A stretch of 64,000 bases of DNA, from NCBI RefSeq assembly GCF_013376415.1, contig NZ_WYET01000004.1, positions 682,001-746,000 of the forward strand, in the 5' to 3' direction. Below, in pieces: positions 44,474 through 54,169 of this stretch (within the stretch, counting starts at the first letter, position 1; the number at the start of each line of letters is the position of its first letter). The position numbers and the translations under genes were made by a program. The stretch is from Flagellimonas chongwuensis (GTDB lineage: Bacteria; Bacteroidota; Bacteroidia; Flavobacteriales; Flavobacteriaceae). The notes under the pieces were generated by a model. It searched no databases. It saw only the letters and a list, made by a program, of their open reading frames with translations, and had not been told where the DNA came from.

Positions 44474-47400
44474 TTATTTCTTTTTAATGCCTAATTTGGA
44501 CATTTTATCGCGTAGAGTACTTGGTTTTACATCGAGTAGTGTGGATGCACTATCAGGTCCTGAAATTTTCCATTTACATTTTTCCAAAACGCTGACGATA
44601 TGGTTGCGTTGGATAGTATCCAATGATAGATTCTTGGATTTAATCGGCATTTTGGACTTTTGCACCTCGGATTCAAAACCGGGAATCACCAATGTTTCCC
44701 CATTGGACAGAATAGAGGCCCTTTCTATCAAATTTTCCAATTCCCTGATATTTCCGGGCCAATCATAGGACCTTAGTTTCTCCATGGCCTCGTCCGATAC
44801 ATATTTAATATGCTTTGCATATTCCTTGTTGAACTTGTCCACAAAATGTTCCACCAATAATGGAATATCCTCTTTCCGTTTTCGTAAAGGGGGAATTTCT
44901 ATAGGAAAAACATTAAGCCTGAAATACAGATCTTCACGAAATCTTTTCTTTTCTATTTCTTCTTTGAGATTCCTATTGGTTGCGGCAATGACCCTGACGT
45001 CCAATTTCTTTGTGCCCATTCCGCCAACTACCTCAATCTCTCCCTCTTGTAAGAAACGTAAAATTTTTGGTTGCATGTCCAAGGGCAACTCCCCTATTTC
45101 ATCCAAAAACAAGGTACCGCCATCGGCCAACTCAAATTTTCCGACCTTGTCGCTGAATGCACCAGTAAAAGAACCCTTTTTGTGCCCAAACAGCTCACTT
45201 TCTATGAGTTCACGTGGTATGGCCGAACAATTTACTTTGATCAAAGGTTTGCTGCTCCTAGCGCTGATATTATGTACCGCCCTAGCCAATAGTTCCTTAC
45301 CTGTTCCGGACTCTCCCAACAACAATACGGTCGCATTGGTGGCAGCCACTTTCTCCACTTCACTGAGTACATCACTGAACTGTGCACTCCCGTACACCAT
45401 TTCCTCAAAATTGAACACTAGGTCGAGCTCATTTCTAAGATAGGTGTTTTCCTGTTCCAATTGATCTCTTAGAACATTCAATTCTGCATTTGCCTTGGAC
45501 AATTCCTGGTTTGAAACAACAAGTTTGTCCTCGGCTACCTTACGTTCATGACTCTCTACCATTAAAGAAACAATGTTTGCAATGGAAGTGGCAAATTCCT
45601 GTTCATCCGCTGTCCAATCTCTCGTACTGTCCCCTACATGCTCAAAGCAAATAATTCCATAATAACCGTTTGTACTATTAATAAAGACATCCATAAGGGA
45701 TTGTATGTTATTGGGGACCAAGTAATCTTTTGCAAACGGTTTTGTGACATTATTGAGTTGGGCATCTTTTACCTTTACTGTTTGATTCTTGTTCAAGGCC
45801 TCAAAATAACTAGGGTTATCCTCTTTCTGAAGCAGCATTCCATGCAAGTGGATATCTTGATCAAGATTATAGAGGTTTTCACAGTAAATCTCATTTTTAT
45901 CGGTATTAAAGCTCCAAATACTTACACGACCAACATTTAAAGTTATAGCAGCCAATTCTGTGATTTGATTTAGGGAGCGTTTAAAATTTTTACCGACAAG
46001 ACCCGCCAATTTAAGAATAACATCCTTTTTCTCCGAGGACTTTAGGGCACTTTCCTCCAAGGCCGCTTTTGCCTTTACCTCTTCAGATATATCCTTCATG
46101 GTTCCGAAAAGCGCTATTACCTCACCTTTATCATTGGTTATATTTCCCGTTAGAAAAGTTGCCAAAAACTTTTCACCATTCTTCCGAATGAATTCAAATT
46201 GGAACGAAGGGGCTTCACCCCTTGCTACCTTTTGATTGGTCTTGGCTATTGCCTCAAAGTCTTCTGGTTTGACGAAGGGATAAGGCAAATTGAGCCCTAT
46301 GAGCTCTTCTTTGGAATAACCAAGAATGCTACAGGTGGAATCATTTACCAAAATAATCTCACCATTTAGATCAACAATGATAAGTCCCTCCTGCATGGAC
46401 ATGACGAGTTTATCCGTAAACTCTTTGGCCAATTTTAAATCCAGTTCGGCTTTTTTGCGTTCGGTAGTGTCAATGACCGTCGCAAAATAAGAATTGACTG
46501 CTCCATTTGGGTCTCGCATCAGGGAAATCATTACGTCTACATTAAACCGACTCCCATCCTTGCGCATATAGATAGTCTCAAAATTGTCCAGTTGTTCTCC
46601 CCTTTCAATTTTTTCATGCCGCAAATTGGACTCATCCTCAATTTCTGGAGGTGAAAAAGGGTATGGGCATTGTTTCCCGATCAACTCTTCTTCTGAAAAG
46701 CCCGACATTTTGCAAAACGAGGGATTTACACTTGTTATTTCGGTCTCCAAGTTGAATACAACAAGGCCTTCATGCATGGATTCTATCAGTCCTTCTGAAT
46801 ATTCCTTGGCAGCCTTTACCTCTAGTTCCGCATTTTTGCGTTCTGTGATATCCCTAATGATCCCAATCAAAAATTTGTTCCCTTTTTCATCAACAAATCT
46901 GGTTTTTTTGGTTGAAATCACCCTTTTTTCCCCTCTTCTGACCGTTAGGGTTTCCTCATTCACATTTTCAACGCCAGTTTTAATGACTTCCCTATCGATT
47001 TTCAAAAAACTTTCCCTTTCTTCTGGTGTCACATCTTCGGCCAGTGTCTTGCCCAAAATATCCTTTCGGGACAAACCGAAGATGGTGCAAAAAGCATCAT
47101 TTGCCAACAATACCTTGCTTTGGTCATCTTTTACAAAAATGGGGTCGCCAATATTATTTATAATATTGTCCAAGTATTTCTTGTTCTCTACCAAAAGATC
47201 TTCCGCCATTTTTCTTTCCGAGACATCAGAAAAAAAGATCGTGAGTCCTTCTTTTGAAGGATAGAATCTATTCTCAAACCATTTTCCAAAAGGAGCATAA
47301 AAATGTTCAGACTCTTGTTTTTGCTGAGTTTCAAGAGCCTTTAAGGCCAAGTTATAAAATGGGGTCTCAACAATATCGGGGAACTCTGTCCAAATATGTT

Positions 47401-48028
47401 TCCCTATTAAGTCCTCTGGTGTCCTGCCCATAATGGCAGCTGCATTTTTATTTGCATACGTGTAGTACCAATCCGTATCCAAGGATATAATACCATCACT
47501 AATATTGTTCAAGGTAAAATCCAGTTGAGAAACCAGGTTTTTTTCTTCCAAAAGACTGTTATACTTCCTTCTGTAGTTCAATACGGAAAATATATCCTGG
47601 TTTACAGAACCATTCCGGACCATATCAACTTTTCCATTTGAAATATCCCTCAATAAGCCCAAATGGGCAATGATCTTTCCTTTTTTGTCCTTGATACTTG
47701 ACGAGAAAATGGATACGGGAAAGTGGCTTCCATCTTTTCGCATGTGCAAAGTCTCATGTTCACCAGTGAGGCCTTCTTTTAGAGTTTTTTTAAAGCCGTT
47801 GGTGAAATCTTTTTTTAATTCCTCTGGCCAAAAAGGGAAAGGGGCTTCAGCGCCCAATAGTTCATTGCTTTGAAAACCTGTCAATTCACTGAGAGCGGTA
47901 TTAACCATTATGATTCTTCCCTTGGAATTGGCAATAAGCAAACCATCCTTAATGGATTCCATAAAAATATCAGAAAAACCAAGATCAACTTTTAGTGATC
48001 TTATTAAAACTTTGTCAGTGTTTTCCAT
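44474..48028 (-). CDS. sigma-54-dependent activator with five PAS domains and GAF domain
   Basis: 1184 residues from the ATG at 48028 (a GTG at 48052 would add 8). Five PAS domains in series (about 10-125, 165-275, 280-400, 405-520, 530-650), a GAF domain (about 665-820), a coiled coil, then the AAA+ domain with Walker A GESGTGKE (about 905), GSFTGA (952-957, a one-residue variant of the GAFTGA sigma-54 contact loop), Walker B GGTLFLDEIGELP and sensor AATNRNLKEE, and a C-terminal Fis-type HTH. No receiver domain and no membrane span: a cytoplasmic multi-input sensor. It probably drives the downstream operon from the sigma-54 promoter at 44309-44323. Confidence 0.93.
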   Translation of the reverse strand: MENTDKVLIRSLKVDLGFSDIFMESIKDGLLIANSKGRIIMVNTALSELTGFQSNELLGAEAPFPFWPEELKKDFTNGFKKTLKEGLTGEHETLHMRKDGSHFPVSIFSSSIKDKKGKIIAHLGLLRDISNGKVDMVRNGSVNQDIFSVLNYRRKYNSLLEEKNLVSQLDFTLNNISDGIISLDTDWYYTYANKNAAAIMGRTPEDLIGKHIWTEFPDIVETPFYNLALKALETQQKQESEHFYAPFGKWFENRFYPSKEGLTIFFSDVSERKMAEDLLVENKKYLDNIINNIGDPIFVKDDQSKVLLANDAFCTIFGLSRKDILGKTLAEDVTPEERESFLKIDREVIKTGVENVNEETLTVRRGEKRVISTKKTRFVDEKGNKFLIGIIRDITERKNAELEVKAAKEYSEGLIESMHEGLVVFNLETEITSVNPSFCKMSGFSEEELIGKQCPYPFSPPEIEDESNLRHEKIERGEQLDNFETIYMRKDGSRFNVDVMISLMRDPNGAVNSYFATVIDTTERKKAELDLKLAKEFTDKLVMSMQEGLIIVDLNGEIILVNDSTCSILGYSKEELIGLNLPYPFVKPEDFEAIAKTNQKVARGEAPSFQFEFIRKNGEKFLATFLTGNITNDKGEVIALFGTMKDISEEVKAKAALEESALKSSEKKDVILKLAGLVGKNFKRSLNQITELAAITLNVGRVSIWSFNTDKNEIYCENLYNLDQDIHLHGMLLQKEDNPSYFEALNKNQTVKVKDAQLNNVTKPFAKDYLVPNNIQSLMDVFINSTNGYYGIICFEHVGDSTRDWTADEQEFATSIANIVSLMVESHERKVAEDKLVVSNQELSKANAELNVLRDQLEQENTYLRNELDLVFNFEEMVYGSAQFSDVLSEVEKVAATNATVLLLGESGTGKELLARAVHNISARSSKPLIKVNCSAIPRELIESELFGHKKGSFTGAFSDKVGKFELADGGTLFLDEIGELPLDMQPKILRFLQEGEIEVVGGMGTKKLDVRVIAATNRNLKEEIEKKRFREDLYFRLNVFPIEIPPLRKRKEDIPLLVEHFVDKFNKEYAKHIKYVSDEAMEKLRSYDWPGNIRELENLIERASILSNGETLVIPGFESEVQKSKMPIKSKNLSLDTIQRNHIVSVLEKCKWKISGPDSASTLLDVKPSTLRDKMSKLGIKKK

Positions 48029-48251
48029 AAATAAATCAATGATACCCAACACAGAACCATTGTGCGATATTTCACGTTAACTTATATATTTTCGGGGGAA
48101 TTTGCAATACTTTAAAGCGAGTACAATACCCACAATAAAATAAAAGATTGTCTTCAAAATTGATTCTGCCAATTTTAACAATTTAAATTACTAAAAATTT
48201 TGCTCACTTCCAATTCATTAGGAAATTGGCGGTCAATTCCCAAACACCTAC

Positions 48252-48493
48252 TTTTAAGAAGAAATTGTGCGGGTTTTGGGCATCACCAAAGAAGGCATTG
48301 AGAATTTTTCGGAAGAAACCGTCCTAAAAATTATATCAAATACTTTACTAATAATGATAGTTCTACAATCTATGCAATCAATTTTTTAGCCAAATTTAAT
48401 CCATTGGACATGGTAATTGAACTATATGAGCGTCTTGTTCAGGCTGAAAAAGATAAGGTGACTTACCTGGAAAAGCTATTGGACAAGAAATAG
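48252..48493 (+). pseudogene. C-terminal remnant of an HTH-type regulator, frameshifted
   Basis: From 48258 a frame reads EEIVRVLGITKEGIENFSEE, then breaks at about 48335 and continues in another frame to FLAKFNPLDMVIELYERLVQ and LEKLLDKK, stop at 48491-48493. This layout (short HTH, then the FNPxD...YERLxQAEK tail) is typical of small XRE-type regulators encoded near Bacteroidota integrases. The N-terminal HTH is missing. Nothing else is seen between 48029 and 48604. Confidence 0.6.
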
Positions 48494-48604
48494 CATAATA
48501 CTTTAAATCAAATCTCTTTATAAATGTCCTTACCAAAGGCGAACGGAACGCAGTGAAGTGCTGCAAGCGTCCCAAATTCTTACCCCAACTTTTGCGCAAG
48601 GATC

Positions 48605-49141
48605 CTATCGGGTTTTTGTAGTGTTCCGGTAGATAAGCGCAAAGCAAAAAACCGGTATGGCGCAACCTACTTTTTGGATTTCAGTAACCCATGTCCTCTC
48701 CTGTGCCTCTTGCCCTCTTGCCTTATTGATACCTCTTCCAAGGGCTTTGATGATCTTGGCCGCCATCTGTACTTTATTTGTCGGTATACTGGGGGCCTTG
48801 ACCTCTTGGTTGCGATGGAAACTCTTGGCATAGTCCTCCATGAGTTTCCTTGTATATTCCCTTAGCAGATTTGGATCATTGCCTATGGCCTTAAGCTCCC
48901 TTTGGTTGGGACTGACCACTATGGAATAGAATTCCGGGTCTTTCTGCCTCTGTTTGGCCGTATTGGCATCGATTTCTTCAACGACCTTTTCAGGACTTAC
49001 GCTGTCGTTCTCTTGGTCAAAGAATTCCTCCCTTTGTTCGGGCAATCTGTCCTCGTTTTCCTTTTCCAGATACTTCACGAAATCTGCCGAGCTTTGCGAA
49101 TAGTTCTTGCCCAAATTCTGTGCCGAGATGGTAAGGTACAT
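48605..49141 (-). CDS. DUF5712-type mobilization (relaxase-like) protein, probably truncated
   Basis: 178 residues beginning MYLTISAQNLGKNYSQSSAD, the usual N-terminus of the relaxase-like DUF5712 proteins that follow BfmA/BtgA genes, with EFYSIVVSPNQRELKAIGND and a basic tail. The last 25 residues (after ERTWV) look unlike the family and the protein is shorter than expected, so the 3' part may be replaced. It starts 5 bp after the BfmA/BtgA gene. Expected role: nicking at oriT, if intact. Confidence 0.65.
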   Translation of the reverse strand: MYLTISAQNLGKNYSQSSADFVKYLEKENEDRLPEQREEFFDQENDSVSPEKVVEEIDANTAKQRQKDPEFYSIVVSPNQRELKAIGNDPNLLREYTRKLMEDYAKSFHRNQEVKAPSIPTNKVQMAAKIIKALGRGINKARGQEAQERTWVTEIQKVGCAIPVFCFALIYRNTTKTR

Positions 49142-49146
49142 GGCCG

Positions 49147-49731
49147 TTATCTTATTTGATGTTTCAGGCTTTCAAACTTCCCGATGCCCATGTTGATCTT
49201 GATATAGGGCTTTCCCATCATTGGCTCCACCTTCTCCACATTATGGAGGATTTCATTGCTGTGCTTTTTATAGTTTTCAAAGCCTTTCAGCATTCTATCA
49301 TGTTTTGTTTTCGGAACGGTGTTTCTAAGCTCCAAAAAATCCATTCGTTCTTCCTGAATTTTGATCGGCTCAGGTTTCGGTTTCCTCTCATCCTTTACAT
49401 AGGCCTCGTAAAGTATCAGCATCATTTCATAGGTGGGCCGGATACTGGTCTTTTCCATGTTCTTGATAATGGCGATGAGCCTATCGAATTTTTTCATCAT
49501 CTGACGCTCCAGTTTTTTGAGACTCTCAAGGATAATCTTTGTTCCCTCCCCAAAAGGGTCAAGATTGTTCTCCTTGAAGTAGTGTACCATTCCACCCAAA
49601 ACCTCACTATGGGACTTGCCAAACTTTTTGGAATAGCTGCGAAAACGTATGGCCGTTTCTTTCTTTACCGTGATGTTGGAATAACCCCCTGTCCCATTCT
49701 TTGTTCTGTCATTTATTTTTTGCTTTTCCAT
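49147..49731 (-). CDS. BfmA/BtgA-family mobilization protein
   Basis: 194 residues: N-terminal ribbon-helix-helix-like stretch (YSNITVKKETAIRFRSYSKK) and coiled-coil middle (LESLKKLERQMMKKFDRLIAII), as in the BfmA/BtgA proteins of Bacteroides mobilizable elements. It binds oriT and helps the relaxase. Followed after 5 bp by the relaxase-like gene; the oriT-like palindromes lie about 190-245 bp upstream of its start. Confidence 0.8.
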   Translation of the reverse strand: MEKQKINDRTKNGTGGYSNITVKKETAIRFRSYSKKFGKSHSEVLGGMVHYFKENNLDPFGEGTKIILESLKKLERQMMKKFDRLIAIIKNMEKTSIRPTYEMMLILYEAYVKDERKPKPEPIKIQEERMDFLELRNTVPKTKHDRMLKGFENYKKHSNEILHNVEKVEPMMGKPYIKINMGIGKFESLKHQIR

Positions 49732-49920
49732 AGAGCTGTGATTTTGCTTTTTAGTGAAAATGCGTCAATTTTTCGTCAAAAATTTCCAGTGTTTACAAGG
49801 CTTCCCAAAGGGTTTACTGTAGATTTTGGAAAAGTCTACTGTAGCCCCTGATTTTGCACAGCATTCCAAAATCATTTCAATTAACTGATTTTCAACTTGT
49901 TGAAGACCCTAAAACAACCG

Positions 49921-49976
49921 TGATGGCGCAATCTGCGCATCACCCTCTTGCTATTCCTACGTCCCGCAAGCGGGAC
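49921..49976. other. oriT-like paired palindromes
   Basis: Two strong inverted repeats lie between the integrase remnant and the mobilization genes: TGATGGCGCA-ATC-TGCGCATCA (49921-49942, one bulged base) and GTCCCGC-AA-GCGGGAC (49961-49976, perfect 7-bp arms). No U-run follows, so they are not classical terminators. Position upstream of mob genes makes this the best oriT candidate. The remaining spacer 49732-49920 shows nothing else. Confidence 0.4.
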
Positions 49977-49994
49977 CGAATGAATACTCCCTGA

Positions 49995-51013
49995 TCATCC
50001 TTCGGCTGATCGGCCTGTCTGCATATGATCTATCAGATTTTGCATGTCCTCCCCTATCTTGTGTTCCAATACCCTGGCATAGATTTGTGTGGTGGACAGT
50101 TTGGTATGGCCGAGCATTTTTGAAACGGTTTCAATTGGTACACCATTGGAAAAGGTAACAGTGGTCGCAAAAGTGTGCCTGGCTGTATGGAATGTCACTT
50201 TCTTGTTAATCTTACAGGCCTTACAGATTTCCTTTAAGTAATAATTGACCTTTTGATTGCTATAAACAGGTAATAGTACTTTCGTTATTCTCCTTTCGGC
50301 TGAATCTTCGTATTTCTTGATAATTTCCTTTGCTCGTGGTAGTAGGGGGATTTTGAGTTTTTCGTCTGTTTTTATCCTTTTGGTGAACAACCAATCATTG
50401 CCATCTATTCTTTTAAGTAGATGGTCTGTACTTTCTTAGGTACTGCTCAAAGTCCTATATAAAACAGTAGTTCAATTTTTTTGAGCTTTATGTCCTCAAC
50501 CCCATATTCCTCTTTTAAAAATAGGCCCACGCATCGTTATGTGTTGTGATAATTCTTTCTGGTCCCCGGACGCAAAGAAGTGTGCATGGTTCCATTGTGG
50601 TAGGCAATCAATTGTTTCAATGTTTTTCCACCCTCATCTTCCCCAAAAAATCTTGCTTTGATAGATAGTGGAGTGATTAGTTTTTCTTCTGCCATCATCA
50701 ATCTATGGGCCTCATGTAGTCCTGTATAAATTTGGTCTAAGTATTTATTCAGGGAAATCACATAACTGGAAAAACCCTTGCCCATTTTACGATTATTGTC
50801 CCACAAATTGGTTTTTATCTCCCGATTTATACTAAAATCGGTGCGCTCACCATCGATGGTGATCCTACAATAGATAATGAGGTTCTCGGATTGAACCTTG
50901 TGCTTTCTAGTAAAGAAATTTATTGTTAAACGATTGTTTTTCTGCATGTTGTAACCTTTTAGAGTGTGAATACTGTGAAAGTCAAAACACAAGAAAATGG
51001 TTCTAAAAGTCAT
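49995..51013 (-). pseudogene. tyrosine site-specific integrase, broken by stop, frameshift and internal deletion
   Basis: The 5' part (51013-50537) encodes the arm-binding domain and start of the core-binding domain (NRLTINFFTRKHKVQSENLI; RPGTRKNYHNT) and ends in a stop. Readthrough continues as FLKEEYGVEDIKLKKIEL, then a frame change gives DFEQYLRKYRPST. The frame resumes at RIDGNDWLFTKRIKTDEKL and runs to the end at 49995. The catalytic domain retains HTARHTFATT, LGHTKLSTTQIYAR (Arg, His and Tyr), but the first catalytic Arg region and about 100 or more central residues are missing. Inactive. Confidence 0.85.
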
Positions 51014-51115
51014 TTAAAGTTATAACAAGAACTTTAAGTGTTTGCTCCCGATGGGAACACGCTTGATATGATTTTAGATGGTTTTAAATGAATTCAAACG
51101 ATACACCTAAAAACA

Positions 51116-51184
51116 CAAAACACTGAAAATCATAAGATTAACAGTGTTTTGATTTTACTTGAATAAGGTAAGTCGGGATGACTG
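51116..51184. repeat. hairpin terminator plus TCGGGATGACTG site (element end)
   Basis: CAAAACACTG (51116-51125) and CAGTGTTTTG (51142-51151) form a perfect 10-bp stem. TCGGGATGACTG follows at 51173-51184. The stretch just before the hairpin (about 51083-51112, TTAAATGAATT...) resembles 27971-28000 before the similar hairpin there, so the two sites are copies of one arrangement. It lies 103 bp beyond the integrase start, where an attachment site is expected. The rest of the spacer to 51349 shows nothing. Confidence 0.5.
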
Positions 51185-51349
51185 GAAGAAAGCATCACTT
51201 ACAAAACTCCAACAATCAACATTTTACACTAGTCTTAAAAACTGGTTAAACAAATTTTCAACTATCTATAAAACACCACATTAGGAAGTAAGACTTATGG
51301 ATGTTTTTGCCTAAGAATGTAAATATTAGAACAAAAAAATTCAATTTAT

Positions 51350-53620
51350 CTAGCCCACCAATGGTGGTTTATCCAATATAAAGGGCTGATGGTAATACCT
51401 TCTTCCCGTAGCTTTGTATAATGCATTGGCCAAGGCACCCATAATAGGTGGAAAAGGAGGTTCTCCCATTCCTGTTGGGTCAATATCACTTTTTACAAAA
51501 TGGGTTTCAATAGCTTTTGGTGCTTCCCTGTGACGAATCAATCGGTATCTATCAAAATTGGTTTGTTCCGGTGCCCCATCCTTAAATGAAAGCCCACTGT
51601 ACATTGCATGACCTATTCCATCAACAGCACCACCTTCCGACAGATTTGAAGCCGCATCAGGATTTATCACTATTCCACAATCAATGGCAGCCGTAACTTT
51701 TTGGACAACAGGGGTATCACCTTCCATTACAATATCAAGTACTTGCGCCACATAACTTTGATGACAGAAATAAGCAGAAACGCCACGGGACACTCCAGCT
51801 TCATTTTGACCCCAATTTGCTTTTTCCCGCACCAATTCCAAAACTCCGGCATATCGAGAAGCTTCGTAGTCATTTGATTCTGGACTGCCGACAGGGTTTT
51901 CCTCTGCACGTTTCAATAATTCCAATCTAAAATCGATAGGGTCTTTGCCCATCACCTCGGCCAATTCGTCCAAGAAAGATTGTTCTGCACCAGCGATGAA
52001 ATTGGAACGGGGTGCTCTGAACGCACCTGTTGTAATATTCGTGTCAACTGTAAAATCTTCGGCTAAATAGTTGTCTATGGCACCAGCTGGAAAACGATTG
52101 GCAAACAATGGACTCTCAGGAATCCCGCCCGCTTTAACATGAAAACCAATTAAATTGTTGTCTGCATCCAGTGCTGCTCTATAAGTAGCATAATACGATG
52201 GCCTATAAATGCCTTGTGACATGTCATCCTCCCGAGTGTACATCAATTTTACTGGGGCTTTCATACGTTGAGAAATAGCAGCTACCTCAACCATAAAATG
52301 ACCGTACAGTCTTCTACCAAACCCACCCCCTTGTCGGGTCATCTGAATATCCACCTTCTCCAAAGGCAATCCTAAGCGTTCAGCCACAGCAGGTTCCATC
52401 CATTCCGGGGTTTGGGTAGGACCAAGTAGTTCGGCATGGTCTTCCGTAACATTGGCGAAGAAGTTCATGGGTTCCATGGTGTTGTGCGCCAAAAACGGAC
52501 AACTATAACTTCGTTCAATAATTTTGTCCGCGTTTTTGAATGCTTCCTCTGGGTTGCCATCCCTTCGGGATACTTTTGTATTTTTTTCAATCAGTTCTTT
52601 TAGTTTGGCAGTATGGCTGTCTGAATTTTCCATGCCAGCAGGATGTTTCACCTCCATCGCATTCCCAAATAAAGTAAGGTTTTGGACTGTGTCCGGTGCA
52701 TCCTCCCATTCAATATTGAGTGCTTTTTTAGCCTGAAATACTTGCCACGTAGTTTCCCCTACAACTACCACCACTTCGTTGAAGGCTGTAAAATGAAATG
52801 CCATCTTGTCAAAGTCATCATCGTATAATTTGATGGAGAAAACATCACGTATACCAGGCATTTGTTTGGCCTCTTCGGCATCAAAGGATTTTAACCGCTT
52901 ACCAAACGCAGGTGGGTGTACCAAAGCTGCCATCAACATGCCTTCGCGTTGTACATCAATACCGAATAAAGGTTTACCGGTCACTATTTTTTTGCCGTCC
53001 ACATTTTTTCGGGAGGTTCCTATGATGGAGAATTCCGACTTTTCCTTTAATTCTACTTCTTCTGGGACCTCTATTTGTGTTGCTGCGGAGGCCATTTCAC
53101 CATAACCGGCCGAATTACCACTGGCCTCATGGGTCAGTACTCCAGCTATTGCGGTAATTTCACTGGCCGGGACCTGCCAAGCTTGGGCCGCAGCCTCCTT
53201 CAACATATGCCGAGCGGTCGCTCCGGCCATTCTTAGATTTTGCCATGAGCTGCTTATGGACCTGCTGCCTCCTGCTACTTGCCAACTATATAAATTGGTG
53301 TTGAGGGGTGCCTGTTCCACAATCACATTTTTCCAATCAATTTCCAATTCGTCCGCCACGATCATAGGCATGGAAGTCCGTACGTTCTGACCAATTTCCG
53401 GATTTGGTGACAATATGGTTACCACCCCATTGTCTCCAATCTTTAAATAGCCATTGATCTCATACCATTCTTCGGGCATTTCCAATTCCATGGCAATAGC
53501 TTCGGCTACCTTGGGCTTACAGGCATTAAAAAAACTGAAACCAAGAACCAATCCACCTCCGGCCAAACTTGTGTTTTTTATGAAGGCCCTACGTCCTATT
53601 TGTGTTTTTATGAGTGTCAT
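51350..53620 (-). CDS. molybdenum hydroxylase large subunit (isoquinoline 1-oxidoreductase IorB-like)
   Basis: 756 residues from the ATG at 53620, which puts a Tat signal at the N-terminus (IGRRAFIKNTSLAGGGLVLG), as expected for exported IorB-type proteins; the frame to 53701 is longer but unsupported. Xanthine-dehydrogenase-family molybdopterin motifs: GKPLFGIDVQ, PFLAHNTMEPMN, TRQGGGFGRR and CGIVINPDAASN. With the [2Fe-2S] subunit encoded 22 bp upstream it forms a periplasmic oxidoreductase for aldehydes or N-heterocycles. A third cytochrome subunit is not seen nearby. Confidence 0.92.
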   Translation of the reverse strand: MTLIKTQIGRRAFIKNTSLAGGGLVLGFSFFNACKPKVAEAIAMELEMPEEWYEINGYLKIGDNGVVTILSPNPEIGQNVRTSMPMIVADELEIDWKNVIVEQAPLNTNLYSWQVAGGSRSISSSWQNLRMAGATARHMLKEAAAQAWQVPASEITAIAGVLTHEASGNSAGYGEMASAATQIEVPEEVELKEKSEFSIIGTSRKNVDGKKIVTGKPLFGIDVQREGMLMAALVHPPAFGKRLKSFDAEEAKQMPGIRDVFSIKLYDDDFDKMAFHFTAFNEVVVVVGETTWQVFQAKKALNIEWEDAPDTVQNLTLFGNAMEVKHPAGMENSDSHTAKLKELIEKNTKVSRRDGNPEEAFKNADKIIERSYSCPFLAHNTMEPMNFFANVTEDHAELLGPTQTPEWMEPAVAERLGLPLEKVDIQMTRQGGGFGRRLYGHFMVEVAAISQRMKAPVKLMYTREDDMSQGIYRPSYYATYRAALDADNNLIGFHVKAGGIPESPLFANRFPAGAIDNYLAEDFTVDTNITTGAFRAPRSNFIAGAEQSFLDELAEVMGKDPIDFRLELLKRAEENPVGSPESNDYEASRYAGVLELVREKANWGQNEAGVSRGVSAYFCHQSYVAQVLDIVMEGDTPVVQKVTAAIDCGIVINPDAASNLSEGGAVDGIGHAMYSGLSFKDGAPEQTNFDRYRLIRHREAPKAIETHFVKSDIDPTGMGEPPFPPIMGALANALYKATGRRYYHQPFILDKPPLVG

Positions 53621-53642
53621 TTTGTTAAGCGTTTTAGGTGAA

Positions 53643-54104
53643 TCAAGAGTTGTTTTCCGCAGCCATTTTGACGGCTTTTTTGATACGGATATAGGTTCCA
53701 CAGCGACAAATGTTCCCGTTCATGGCTGTTTCTATTTCATCATCTGTTGGGGATGGGTTTCTTTTTAATAAGGCCGAAGCTGTCATGATTTGACCAGCTT
53801 GGCAGTAGCCACATTGCGGGACATCAACTTCCAGCCACGCTTTTTGTACTGGGTGGTCTCCGTGCTCTGACAAGCCTTCAATAGTGGTAATTTCTTGCTC
53901 ACCTACAGCCGAAACCGGTAATTGGCAGGAGCGCACCGCATTATCCCCTAGGTGGACGGTACATGCACCGCACTGCGCAATGCCACAGCCAAATTTAGTG
54001 CCGACCATTTGCAAATGGTCTCGCAGTACCCAGAGAATCGGTGTAGTAGCATCTACATCCACTGTTTGGGATTTTCCGTTGATTTTTAGATTGAATGTTG
54101 CCAT
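53643..54104 (-). CDS. [2Fe-2S] small subunit of molybdenum hydroxylase (IorA-like)
   Basis: 153 residues, the family length. Plant-type cluster [14 protein letters not shown] with a later Cys (about 42-60) and a second cluster GYCQAGQIM ... [10 protein letters not shown] (about 98-137). It passes electrons from the Mo-cofactor subunit encoded just downstream. No signal of its own; it is probably exported with the Tat-bearing partner. First gene of the pair. Confidence 0.95.
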   Translation of the reverse strand: MATFNLKINGKSQTVDVDATTPILWVLRDHLQMVGTKFGCGIAQCGACTVHLGDNAVRSCQLPVSAVGEQEITTIEGLSEHGDHPVQKAWLEVDVPQCGYCQAGQIMTASALLKRNPSPTDDEIETAMNGNICRCGTYIRIKKAVKMAAENNS

Positions 54105-54169
54105 GTTGAAAGTGTTTGCTTTAAGTTACTGAATAATCCGTTTGGATTCTGTCTAAATTATTGATATTG

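Larger units (their letters stand above)
48252..51184. mobile_element. decayed mobilizable element (integrase, mobilization genes, regulator fragment)
   Basis: Contains, in order on the map, an HTH-regulator remnant, a relaxase-like DUF5712 gene, a BfmA/BtgA-type mobilization gene, an oriT-like palindrome region and a broken tyrosine integrase, and ends at a hairpin plus TCGGGATGACTG at 51173-51184. Gene types and order fit small mobilizable transposons of Bacteroidota; the element is no longer able to integrate by itself. Confidence 0.6.

Noticed and set aside
49961..49976. GTCCCGC-AA-GCGGGAC as a transcription terminator
   Set aside because: No T-run on either strand; position next to mobilization genes fits an oriT-type structure better.
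53884..54132. 82-codon plus-strand frame over the [2Fe-2S] subunit gene
   Set aside because: Antisense shadow; the cysteine-cluster protein on the minus strand is unambiguous.
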